Of a stretch of 7,789 nucleotides of DNA, positions 1 through 5,747 are shown one piece after another. The notes under the pieces were generated by a model that saw nothing but the letters and a program-made list of their open reading frames with translations, was not told where the DNA came from and did no database searches. Position 1 is the stretch's first letter; each line of letters starts with the position of its first letter. The stretch covers positions 1-7,789 of the forward strand of contig CAYTLQ010000181.1 in the NCBI GenBank assembly GCA_964438715.1, given 5' to 3'. A program made the translations under genes and the position numbers. This stretch comes from CAYTLQ01 sp964438715. GTDB lineage: Bacteria > Bacteroidota > Ignavibacteria > Ignavibacteriales > Ignavibacteriaceae.

Positions 1-1
1 T

Positions 2-1069
2 CTAAGTTCAGCTCCCTCCGCATTTATTAATCTTGAAGACAAATCATTTGTTTTTCTTAATGTTGGCTTTTCTGAAATTACCGGTTATAGTAGGGAAGAA
101 TTATTCGGCAAAAACTGGAACTCTGTAACCTTCTGGGTGCATACTTATGATGAGGAAAAAATTGTCCAATTAATTGAATCGGAAAAGAGTATAAAAGGTT
201 ACGAATTTCCTTTCTTAACAAAATCAGGTGAAATTAAGTACGCGATTGGATATTTTGAGACTATCGAGTATTTTGATGGTAATTACTTATTTATGCAGAT
301 TCTGGATATAACCAATCGTAAGTTATTCGAAGAACAACTGAAAAATGCAAAAGAAAAAGCTGAAGAACTCAATCGTATAAAAACCTCATTCTTTGCCACT
401 ATGAGTCATGAGCTTCGTTCACCTCTCATGGGAATATTGGGTTGTGCAGATATCTTAAAATCAGAAATTCAATCTGCACGAAGTCAACATCTTATTGAAT
501 TGATGCAATCGAATGGTAAGAAATTACTTGAAACTATTGAACTTATCCTTGACATTGCAAAATACGATACTGAAAGGACGAAACCTGTAATTTCAAGTGT
601 GGACATCATACCTCTTATTAATGCTGCTTTACAAGCTATAACAATTTCTGCAAGAAAAAAAGGACTGGGAATACAGACAAGTTTCAGGAATCAAGTTCAA
701 TACTTAGATATTAATGAACAGATGTTTAACAGTATTTTACAGCACCTGCTTAGCAATGCTGTAAAATATACCGAAAAGGGATATGTTAAAGTTAGTGTTG
801 ATAATGATCAGCACCTCTGTGAAATTTCTGTTGAAGATACAGGCATAGGAATAAGGGAAAGTGATATTAGTACATTGTTCAGTGAATTTCGCAATATAAA
901 AGATGAAAGTTATCTGGGTTTTGATGGCACCGGCTTAGGCTTATCATTGATAAAGAAATATGTTGAATTACTGAATGGTACTATCTCTGTTAAAAGTAAA
1001 GTGAATAGCGGCACTATATTTACACTTACTTTTCCTGTTAATACGCAAACTAAATTATTCAGAATTTGA
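2..1069 (+). CDS. PAS-domain sensor histidine kinase, C-terminal part (cut by left edge)
   Basis: This is a two-component sensor kinase that would autophosphorylate on a histidine in response to a signal sensed upstream. The frame is open to the left edge. A GTG at 137 could be read as a start, but the codons before it encode the core of a PAS fold (FSEITGYSREELFGKNW), so the true start lies outside the window. In order, numbering from base 2: PAS with PAC-like tail (to about residue 107, ending LDITNRK), a short coiled linker, a HisKA dimerisation domain with H-box MSHELRSPL and phospho-acceptor His136 (codon at 407), then HATPase_c. The ATPase shows the N box around Asn252 (LLSNAVKYTEKG), G1 DTGIGI (279-284), an F-box-like FSEF and G2 GTGLGLS (309-315). 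No receiver domain follows. No membrane segment is visible in the part present. No response-regulator gene is in the window. The family call is secure; the signal and partner are unknown. Confidence 0.93.
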   Translation, partial: LSSAPSAFINLEDKSFVFLNVGFSEITGYSREELFGKNWNSVTFWVHTYDEEKIVQLIESEKSIKGYEFPFLTKSGEIKYAIGYFETIEYFDGNYLFMQILDITNRKLFEEQLKNAKEKAEELNRIKTSFFATMSHELRSPLMGILGCADILKSEIQSARSQHLIELMQSNGKKLLETIELILDIAKYDTERTKPVISSVDIIPLINAALQAITISARKKGLGIQTSFRNQVQYLDINEQMFNSILQHLLSNAVKYTEKGYVKVSVDNDQHLCEISVEDTGIGIRESDISTLFSEFRNIKDESYLGFDGTGLGLSLIKKYVELLNGTISVKSKVNSGTIFTLTFPVNTQTKLFRI

Positions 1070-1096
1070 AGAAAAGCGGATTTTTTGTTAATTTCG
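1065..1096 (+). promoter_or_regulatory. Likely tRNA-Gln promoter, Bacteroidota-type
   Basis: TTTG at 1065-1068, then 20 bases, then TAATTTCG at 1089-1096. This matches the TTTG-N19-21-TAnnTTTG promoter consensus known for Bacteroidota, except for one C in place of T in the downstream box. Initiation about seven bases further on would fall near 1103, just before the tRNA at 1107. The upstream box overlaps the stop codon of the histidine kinase (1067-1069). The match is visual, and use of this promoter type in this organism is assumed. Confidence 0.45.
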
Positions 1097-1106
1097 TAAA
1101 CCTAAT

Positions 1107-1179
1107 TGCCTCGTGGTGTAACTGGCAACACGTCTGACTCTGGATCAGAAGTCTCCAGGTTCGAACCCTGGCGAGGCAG
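1107..1179 (+). tRNA. tRNA-Gln (anticodon CUG)
   Basis: A complete cloverleaf can be drawn by eye. The acceptor stem TGCCTCG (1107-1113) pairs with CGAGGCA (1172-1178) over seven pairs. The D stem GTGT (1116-1119) pairs with ACAC (1128-1131) around a loop with GG. The anticodon stem TCTGA/TCAGA (1133-1137 and 1145-1149) encloses CTCTGGA with anticodon CTG at 1140-1142, which reads CAG. The T stem CCAGG/CCTGG closes a TTCGAAC loop. The discriminator is G1179, as usual for bacterial tRNA-Gln. CCA is not encoded and would be added after transcription. It is a single tRNA gene, transcribed in the same direction as the kinase before it and stopped by the terminator directly after it. Confidence 0.97.
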
Positions 1180-1182
1180 CTG

Positions 1183-1212
1183 AACCCTGAATTATTCAAT
1201 TCAGGGTTTTTT
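1183..1212 (+). terminator. Rho-independent terminator after tRNA-Gln
   Basis: A perfect 11-bp stem, AACCCTGAATT (1183-1193) against AATTCAGGGTT (1198-1208), has a 4-base loop ATTC and a six-T run that begins inside the stem end (1207-1212). It starts four bases after the tRNA. On the other strand the hairpin is followed by mixed sequence, so it should stop mainly rightward transcription. Confidence 0.9.
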
Positions 1213-1300
1213 ATTGTTATCTCGATGTTCTATGTTAGAAACGAGTATATAGAAGTATTACCTTAAAACAGCAAATATTAAGCAAGAGAATAGTTAAAAC

Positions 1301-2065
1301 TTACTTAATAATTACACCCACAGGACAGTGATCTGAACCCATAACCTCCGGGCTGATAAATGCTGATTCTACATTTTTCTTGAAATTATTACTAACAAAA
1401 AAGTAATCGATCCTCCAGCCCACATTTCTTTCACGGGCTCTTGTAACCTGATCCCACCAGGTGTAGTTCTTTCCTTCCGAATTAAACATTCTGAATGTAT
1501 CAACAAAACCTGCCTCAACAAATTTATCCATCCATTCCCGTTCAATCGGGAGAAAACCGGATACATTTTCATTTTCCTTAGGCCGCTCAAGATCGATCGG
1601 CTTATGTGCTGTATTGAAATCACCACAAATTATCAGTTTCTTTTTTTGTTCTACCTGTGTCAGCGCAAAATCAAGGAAGGCATCATAAAACTCTAACTTA
1701 TACTTTAGTCGAGTTTCATCTTTCTTGCCATTAGGGTAGTAATTATTAATCAGCATAAAATCATTGTATTCTGCAATGATAATTCTTCCTTCATCATCAA
1801 AACGAGGAATACCATATCCATGCAAAACTTTAACTGGTTTTACTTTGGTATAAATAGCTACACCACTGTACCCTTTTTTTACAACTGATGATGAAAAATA
1901 AGAAGTATAACCGGGTACATTTAATAATTCATCCGACAGTTGTTCCGGTGAGGCTTTGGTTTCCTGAAGGCAAAGAATGTCCGGATCAGCACTCCTGAAC
2001 CACTCCAGAAAGCCCTTCTTATGCACAGCACGAATCCCATTAACATTCCAAGAAATTAATTTCAT
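1301..2065 (-). CDS. xth: Exodeoxyribonuclease III (AP endonuclease, ExoIII/APE1 family)
   Basis: Base-excision repair enzyme that cuts the DNA backbone 5' to abasic sites and removes 3' blocking groups and nucleotides from duplex DNA; cytoplasmic and Mg2+-dependent. The 254 residues cover the whole endonuclease/exonuclease/phosphatase fold, the normal length. Family motifs run in order: ISWNVNGIRA (Asn7 and Asn9), LQETKA (metal-binding Glu35), NNYYPNG (Tyr110), CGDFNTAH (Asp149 and Asn151), the APE1-like YTWWDQ..RNVGWRIDYFFVS (201-224, Asp220), and GSDHCPV with catalytic Asp245-His246. Nothing essential is missing. The ATG start puts the conserved N-terminal strand at residue 2, as in relatives, although the sequence before it has no clear Shine-Dalgarno. 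It is divergent from the trmO-like gene with 96 bp between starts and appears monocistronic. Confidence 0.96.
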   Translation of the reverse strand: MKLISWNVNGIRAVHKKGFLEWFRSADPDILCLQETKASPEQLSDELLNVPGYTSYFSSSVVKKGYSGVAIYTKVKPVKVLHGYGIPRFDDEGRIIIAEYNDFMLINNYYPNGKKDETRLKYKLEFYDAFLDFALTQVEQKKKLIICGDFNTAHKPIDLERPKENENVSGFLPIEREWMDKFVEAGFVDTFRMFNSEGKNYTWWDQVTRARERNVGWRIDYFFVSNNFKKNVESAFISPEVMGSDHCPVGVIIK

Positions 2066-2161
2066 TTTTCCATCTCATTTCTATTAGTAAGGTATCACAA
2101 TATGAAGTATTTTTTATAAAGTGCAAAATTCCAATTATGACTGAAAGAAAAAACTTTTACA
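2066..2161. promoter_or_regulatory. Divergent intergenic region between xth and trmO
   Basis: These 96 very AT-rich bases must carry the promoters of both genes, which start at its two ends. On the xth strand, TTGGAA, 17 bases, then AATACT is a possible weak sigma-70 pair. I found no convincing Bacteroidota-type promoter or operator palindrome, and neither start has a strong ribosome binding site. The regulatory role is inferred from gene arrangement. Confidence 0.4.
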
Positions 2162-2875
2162 ATGGAAAAAATTTGTTTTGAACCAATAGGATTTATTAAA
2201 AGTAAACTTCGCAGTAGATACGAGGCACCAAGACAGGGAGTAATGTCATCTGATACCTCATCGTATATTGAATTAGTTAGGGGTAGAAATTTTGAACAGG
2301 GTTTAAGGGGGATCGAAGGATTCTCGCGATTGTGGATAGTTTACACTTTTCATTTAAATTCCCACTGGAAACCAATGGTAAATGCTCCACGCAGGTTTGG
2401 ACCAAAGGTCGGGGTATTTGCAACACGCGCACCGTACAGACCTAACAGTATTGGTTTAAGCTGTGTAAAACTTGAAAAGGTTACAGGCTTGAAAATTTAC
2501 ATCTCTCAATCCGATATATTAGATGGTTCGCCCGTGCTTGATATTAAACCGTACTTGCCTTATTCCGATTCATTTCCGGAGGCAACCACAGGTTGGGTAC
2601 AGACAGAACTTGATCAAATTTATACCGTTGAATTTTCGGAGGAAGCATTAACACAAGCGGAAGAACTTTTCAATCAAAGGGATATTAATTTGTTTAATTA
2701 CGCACAGGTGCAATTATCATTTAATCCACACGATGAAAAAAGAAAAAGAATAAAATTAATTTCTGAGGGAAATAAAGTTTTTTATACCCTTGCCTATCAA
2801 ACCTGGCGGATGAAATTTACTATCCGGCCGGAAGAGAGAATTGTACGAGTTGAGGAAATATTCAGTGTGGTCTAA
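2162..2875 (+). CDS. trmO: tRNA (N6-threonylcarbamoyladenosine-37-N6)-methyltransferase, TrmO/TsaA family
   Basis: S-adenosylmethionine-dependent enzyme of the TsaA-like (UPF0066, YaeB) beta-barrel family, which adds the N6-methyl group to t6A at position 37 of certain tRNAs. The 237 residues match the usual two-domain length (about 235 in E. coli). The N-terminal catalytic barrel (about 3-160) shows EPIGFIKS, YEAPRQG (20-26), FSRLWIVYTFH (54-64), the hallmark GVFATRAPYRPNSIGLS (84-100) and LDGSPVLDIKPYLPYSD (120-136). A smaller C-terminal domain ends AYQTWRMKF. Oddity: where the family often has a DPRP-like motif in this C-terminal domain, this protein reads NPHDEKRKR (188-196). The ATG start lies seven residues before the conserved EPIG and has no clear Shine-Dalgarno. 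Its end faces the haem-binding gene, 72 bp away. Confidence 0.92.
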   Translation: MEKICFEPIGFIKSKLRSRYEAPRQGVMSSDTSSYIELVRGRNFEQGLRGIEGFSRLWIVYTFHLNSHWKPMVNAPRRFGPKVGVFATRAPYRPNSIGLSCVKLEKVTGLKIYISQSDILDGSPVLDIKPYLPYSDSFPEATTGWVQTELDQIYTVEFSEEALTQAEELFNQRDINLFNYAQVQLSFNPHDEKRKRIKLISEGNKVFYTLAYQTWRMKFTIRPEERIVRVEEIFSVV

Positions 2876-2947
2876 TTTTCCGGTAGAATATTTCCCCAAA
2901 TCATTCGTAAACGATCTGAATTTATTAATTAATTCAGGGTAGAGAGT

Positions 2948-3418
2948 TTAGTGTTCTTCAGATTTTTCCTCACCCAAGCTCTCATCATCCAGTCCGAAAG
3001 TTTTTATAAGACCGTTAAGAAGATCGTTTTTTTCCTGATCTGTTAATCTTGCTTCAGAATGTGTTATCAGGTAAGGTGCATAAGGCATATTACCTGATTT
3101 TATTTCTTCCACCATCTCATCTGCAACAACATCTTCTTCTTCCGAAAGGTTTAGGTGCTTTCTTCCATCCTTAACATCTTTTGCTACGAGCCAAGAGACA
3201 GGAGCAACTGAGGAATACCAGGGCCATTTTGTTTCGTTTGTATGGCAATCAGCGCAGGCTCTGTAAAAAAGGTCTTTGGTTTTATTGGAGTCCCATTTAA
3301 CATTTTGAGTGACAGGTGGATTTGTTTTTTCCACCGGAACAAACTGAATACCGATAAATATCAGCACAAGAACTAACAGAGTAATTCTTACCCATTTTTT
3401 TGAAAAGAACTTTTTCAT
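2948..3418 (-). CDS. Membrane-anchored haem-binding protein (Haem_bd / single-CxxCH cytochrome-like)
   Basis: A small protein with one c-type haem motif, probably held on the outer face of the inner membrane. Read from ATG 3418 it has 156 residues: a basic tip (MKKFFSKKWVR), one transmembrane helix or uncleaved signal anchor (about 11-28), then a periplasmic domain with CADCH at 55-59 (Cys55 and Cys58 attach haem; His59 is the proximal ligand). WPWYSSVAPVSWLVAKDV and NMPYAPYLITHSEARLT follow; Met111 is a candidate distal ligand. These are hallmarks of the haem-binding domain family common in Bacteroidota. The tail is acidic. An in-frame ATG nine codons upstream (3445) is possible, but AGGAG lies just before 3418, and the basic-then-hydrophobic N-terminus begins there. 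The electron partner is unknown. It converges on trmO and seems to stand alone. Confidence 0.85.
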   Translation of the reverse strand: MKKFFSKKWVRITLLVLVLIFIGIQFVPVEKTNPPVTQNVKWDSNKTKDLFYRACADCHTNETKWPWYSSVAPVSWLVAKDVKDGRKHLNLSEEEDVVADEMVEEIKSGNMPYAPYLITHSEARLTDQEKNDLLNGLIKTFGLDDESLGEEKSEEH

Positions 3419-3422
3419 ATTG

Positions 3423-3427
3423 CTCCT
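3423..3427 (-). promoter_or_regulatory. Shine-Dalgarno AGGAG that fixes the haem-protein start
   Basis: On the minus strand AGGAG is followed by CAAT and then the ATG at 3418. It is the clearest ribosome binding site in the window. It lies downstream of the alternative ATG at 3445, so it favours the shorter protein. Confidence 0.6.
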
Positions 3428-3519
3428 GAAATTAAAGTAAATCACACGAATCTGAATCTCAATATAATGTAGTCATAATCAATAGAAAAGAGGACGGTAT
3501 TTTTTACTTTACTCTTTAG

Positions 3520-3660
3520 AATTTGAGCGTTCTGAAGGATTACTTTGTTGGCGTAAAAAATAATAGCCTTATTCAGGTTATTGGCGTTGAAAGAGAAGAA
3601 AGCACTGCAATTGGCGACATTTTATTACCAATCTATTACAAAAGGGAATTAGTTAGATAA
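3520..3660 (+). pseudogene. Coding remnant: C-terminal tail of an unidentified protein
   Basis: A 46-codon open frame after an in-frame TAG (3517-3519), ending in TAA at 3658-3660. It contains no ATG; TTG at 3523 is the only early start-like codon. The translation (LKDYFVGVKNN, then SLIQVIGVEREESTAIGD, then ILLPIYYKRELVR) has the balanced composition and alternating hydrophobic strands of a real protein end, unlike the neighbouring AT-rich sequence. The frame continues upstream of the TAG as INRKEDGIFYFTL, so the gene may have been broken by a nonsense change. I do not recognise the family. It could also be an untranslated chance frame. Confidence 0.35.
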
Positions 3661-3726
3661 AAAGCAAATCAGTTAGGTAGAAAAATTATCATAACCGGTA
3701 AGAATAGAGGGTGGTGATTGATTATT

Positions 3727-3858
3727 TCAAAGACTTCCTGAATCTGACCCCTTAAATCCGATTCCATAATTTTGATTCGTGATTACCATTGTTGCCAGAA
3801 ATACCACTACTCCATAAGTGTTTGTAATTGTTCCCCCTCGGATATTATTGATTTTCAT
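3727..3858 (-). CDS. Possible 43-residue small ORF with hydrophobic core
   Basis: ATG at 3858, stop TGA at 3727-3729. The translation begins MKINNIRGGTITNTYG, continues with a hydrophobic run VVVFLATMVI, and ends with a Gly/Ser-rich tail (GIGFKGSDSGSL). There is no good ribosome binding site. The start codon lies in the loop of the inverted repeat at 3821-3878, so if transcribed its translation could be affected by that hairpin. No family is recognised. It may be a small membrane peptide, a leader, the 5' fragment of a lost gene, or chance. Confidence 0.2.
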   Translation of the reverse strand: MKINNIRGGTITNTYGVVVFLATMVITNQNYGIGFKGSDSGSL

Positions 3859-3878
3859 CAAAACCCGACAATTACAAA
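3821..3878. repeat. Inverted repeat, 11-bp arms
   Basis: TTTGTAATTGT (3821-3831) is an exact inverted match to ACAATTACAAA (3868-3878), separated by 36 bases. Just inside, CTCGG-type and CCGA-type bases (near 3837-3840 and 3864-3867) can add about four nested pairs with a small bulge. There is no T run on either side, so it is not an obvious terminator. It may be an RNA structure, a protein site or the relic of an element end. Confidence 0.45.
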
Positions 3879-3933
3879 AATACTTATTAAAAATTTTCAT
3901 TTTATTGTATAAAGTATAACCAATTTTTTGTTA

Positions 3934-4027
3934 TCAGAAAAAAAAATTGAAATTATTTCTCAATCCTTCATTTTTCGTCAAAATTAATTTGCAGAAATTT
4001 GCTTGTGGCGAGAGACCTTTAATGCCT
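3934..4027 (+). repeat. Dispersed ~95-bp direct repeat, copy 1
   Basis: Runs from TCAG plus an A tract to AATGCCT, and matches 6444-6539 in the same orientation. A 41-base core (3971-4011, from TTTTTCGTCAAAATT through GCTTGTGGCGA) is identical to 6483-6523. The preceding 15 bases TGAAATTATTTCTCA and the final CCTTTAATGCCT are also shared. Differences are scattered single bases and small indels. Flanking DNA is unrelated on both sides. No reading frame is specially conserved, so the repeat is a DNA-level unit. It lies about 200 bases upstream of the ATPase gene. Confidence 0.85.
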
Positions 4028-4141
4028 GGTAAACGCTCATGAAAAATGACTCATCGATAGATGGGAAATTTCATAAATAATCAGATACACCTCATTTATC
4101 CGGATTAAAATACATTTGTATGGTTACCGGCATCCTATAAA

Positions 4142-4159
4142 TTTTGCATATAGGTAAAA
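4142..4159 (+). promoter_or_regulatory. Operator-like element A, TTTTGC..TAGG.AAAA
   Basis: TTTTGCATATAGGTAAAA is a degenerate version of the palindrome at 4174-4191, in the same orientation and exactly 32 bases away, about three helical turns. It overlaps a possible -35 hexamer TTGCAT (4144-4149). Paired similar sites at this spacing suggest cooperative binding of a dimeric protein. This is inference only. Confidence 0.4.
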
Positions 4160-4173
4160 AAATTAGCTAATAA
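4144..4173 (+). promoter_or_regulatory. Putative promoter of the ATPase gene
   Basis: TTGCAT (4144-4149), 18 bases, then TAATAA (4168-4173) resembles a sigma-70 promoter. Initiation near 4180 would leave a leader of about 48 bases before ATG 4228. The promoter would be bracketed by the two palindromic elements: A covers its -35 and B its start point. Confidence 0.35.
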
Positions 4174-4191
4174 TTTTGCCTAAAGGCAAAA
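4174..4191 (+). promoter_or_regulatory. Operator-like element B, perfect palindrome
   Basis: TTTTGCCTAAAGGCAAAA has perfect 7-bp arms TTTTGCC/GGCAAAA around TAAA. As RNA it would form a short hairpin followed by only AA, so it is not a terminator. It lies 36 bases upstream of ATG 4228, at the expected transcription start, and is preceded by the smaller palindrome TTAGCTAA (4163-4170). A repressor site is the simplest reading. Confidence 0.5.
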
Positions 4192-4227
4192 AACTTCGTA
4201 TTCTTGGCAAAGAAAATATTGAGTTTT

Positions 4228-5400
4228 ATGGAAAAAACACGGTATTTAACTGAATTCATACATTCAGACCTGCATGAGAAAATGGTATTTGTTGGTGGCG
4301 CAAGACAGGTTGGTAAAACAACACTTGCCAAGCGCATCTTATCCCAACGCTTTAGTCGAAGCGAATACTATAACTGGGATTTCGCCCCTGACAGAAAGCG
4401 GCTTAAAAATCTTGAGTTTCCCGGCGAGGAATCCCTTTTAATATTTGACGAACTGCATAAACTGAGAGGATGGAAAAATTATCTAAAAGGCTTGTATGAT
4501 CATTACCATACAAAGTACCGCATCATTGTAACCGGAAGTGCGCGCCTGAATATCTATCGCAGAGGAGGCGACTCACTTCTGGGCAGGTATCACTATTTTA
4601 CGCTTCATCCTTTTTCACTTGCAGAATTAAAATTGAAAAGGTTTGAACAATTGATTTTTAACGAACTTGAATTTAACACACAAAGTTCTTCGGATGAATA
4701 CTTAGATTTATTTCAGTTTGGAGGTTTCCCTGAGCCATTAATGAAACAGAGCACACGCACATTAAGAAGATGGCACGCGGAAAAACTTGAACGGCTTTTC
4801 CGTGAAGAAATTATGGAGGTTGAAGATATCCGCAATTTATCTTCCTTAAAACTTCTTGGCAGTTTATTGCCGGATAAAGCGGGCGGACCCCTCTCAATAA
4901 ATGCGCTTAGGGAAGACCTTGAAGTCAGTAATAAAGCTGTTACAAGCTGGCTTAACATTCTTGAACAGTTTTACTACCACTTCCGGATATATCCATTTCA
5001 TTCTTCCAAAGTAAGATCTTTGAGAAAAGAGCCCAAGATATATTTGCTGGATTGGTCGGAAGTGGAAAACGAAGGAGGGCGGTTTGAAAATCTTATTGCT
5101 TCTCATTTACTGAAGTTTGTGGATTTCCTTAAGGAAAATGATGGATATAATGCGGAACTATATTACCTTCGCAATGTTGATAATAAAGAGGTTGATTTTT
5201 TGGTTACTGTTGACAGGAAACCGTGGTTTGCAGTTGAGGCAAAATTAAGCGATACCACCCCGGCTCCAAATCTATTTTATTTCCGCGACCGCTTAAAGAT
5301 ACCTTATGTTTATCAGGTGATACATAAACAGGGGATAGATATAATACGCGATAATGTGAGGATAATCTCAGCGGAAAAATTTCTAACAGGATTGATTTAA
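4228..5400 (+). CDS. AAA_14/DUF4143-type ATP-binding protein
   Basis: A member of the large, mostly uncharacterised family of P-loop ATPases with an N-terminal AAA_14-like domain and C-terminal DUF4143, common and patchily distributed in bacteria and archaea. From ATG 4228 it has 390 residues, the usual length. Walker A is GARQVGKT (24-31), Walker B LLIFDE (70-75, Asp74-Glu75), and a sensor-like VTGSAR (101-106) precedes the typical GRYHYFTLHPFSLAEL (119-134). A helical, possibly winged-helix part follows (about 205-255). The C-terminus has the restriction-nuclease-like signature EVDFLV...WFAVEAK (321-339; Asp323, Glu337, Lys339). Any nuclease activity is unproven. TTG 4204 would add eight residues, but relatives begin near the ATG and no ribosome site precedes the TTG. 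It stands alone between relics and repeats and was probably acquired horizontally. Confidence 0.9.
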   Translation: MEKTRYLTEFIHSDLHEKMVFVGGARQVGKTTLAKRILSQRFSRSEYYNWDFAPDRKRLKNLEFPGEESLLIFDELHKLRGWKNYLKGLYDHYHTKYRIIVTGSARLNIYRRGGDSLLGRYHYFTLHPFSLAELKLKRFEQLIFNELEFNTQSSSDEYLDLFQFGGFPEPLMKQSTRTLRRWHAEKLERLFREEIMEVEDIRNLSSLKLLGSLLPDKAGGPLSINALREDLEVSNKAVTSWLNILEQFYYHFRIYPFHSSKVRSLRKEPKIYLLDWSEVENEGGRFENLIASHLLKFVDFLKENDGYNAELYYLRNVDNKEVDFLVTVDRKPWFAVEAKLSDTTPAPNLFYFRDRLKIPYVYQVIHKQGIDIIRDNVRIISAEKFLTGLI

Positions 5401-5410
5401 TTCAAAAATA

Positions 5411-5436
5411 AGTTGAGCTTAACTCTGTTTTTATTT
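5411..5436 (+). terminator. Weak candidate terminator after the ATPase gene
   Basis: AGTTG (5411-5415) can pair with TAACT (5420-5424), including one G-T pair, around AGCT, and is followed by TTTTTATTT (5428-5436). It is placed right after the stop codon at 5400, but the stem is short and AT-rich. Confidence 0.3.
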
Positions 5437-5747
5437 AGAATATTCTGGTAATTCCTGTTCCGATTAAATCCATTGTTCTGTGTGTTAAAACAGAAGTTAA
5501 TTTAGTGTGAGTCTCATTCGGCGACACCAGAATTGTTAATAAAATGCAACATTGTAATTCAAATGGATTGTAGTAGGTAGTTGGATAGTGAAAAAGCAGA
5601 AAAAAAAGGTGTGAAAATTTTCGGTATCGGTAATGAAAAATGGAATGACGATTTGTAATACACCCTTATTGATTTTAACCTCAATTCTGGTTCTAAATGC
5701 ATAATTAGGGTTAAAGTTAATTAGGATCAATGTAGTTCATTAAATCG

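Larger units (their letters stand above)
3419..4227. other. Gene-poor stretch between the haem protein and the ATPase
   Basis: About 800 bases without a confident gene. It holds a broken coding tail (3520-3660), a possible 43-residue minus-strand ORF (3727-3858), a long inverted repeat (3821-3878), the first copy of a roughly 95-bp direct repeat (3934-4027), a TACATTTG box at 4111-4118 that fits TAnnTTTG but has no clear upstream partner, and the palindromes and putative promoter of the ATPase gene (4142-4191). Base composition is more AT-rich than in the flanking housekeeping genes. It reads as decayed accessory DNA. Confidence 0.5.

Noticed and set aside
137..1069. GTG at 137 as the start of the histidine kinase
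   Set aside because: The upstream in-frame codons encode PAS-domain sequence and the frame is open to the window edge.
1369..1626. 85-codon minus-strand open frame inside xth
   Set aside because: It lies wholly within the well-supported exonuclease gene in another frame and resembles no protein.
2876..2947. CTGAATT...AATTCAG hairpin between convergent trmO and haem-protein genes as a bidirectional terminator
   Set aside because: A 7-bp AT-rich stem with an 8-base loop and no T run on either side; too weak to call.
4142..4191. CRISPR-like or iteron array
   Set aside because: Only two similar units with no spacers of regular size and no cas or replication genes.
4204..4227. TTG start giving an eight-residue extension of the ATPase
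   Set aside because: No ribosome binding site precedes it and the family pattern fits a start at ATG 4228; kept only as an alternative.
4713..5106. Two antisense open frames within the ATPase gene
   Set aside because: Overlapping shadows opposite a confident gene, with no protein-like features.
4228..5400. ATPase as part of a toxin-antitoxin or phage-defence operon
   Set aside because: No partner gene overlaps or adjoins it; the neighbouring frames are relics or non-coding.
5536..5730. 64-codon minus-strand frame starting MILINFNPNY
   Set aside because: Low-complexity, rich in Phe, Thr and Ile, no ribosome site and no recognisable family; competing frames in the same DNA are equally open.
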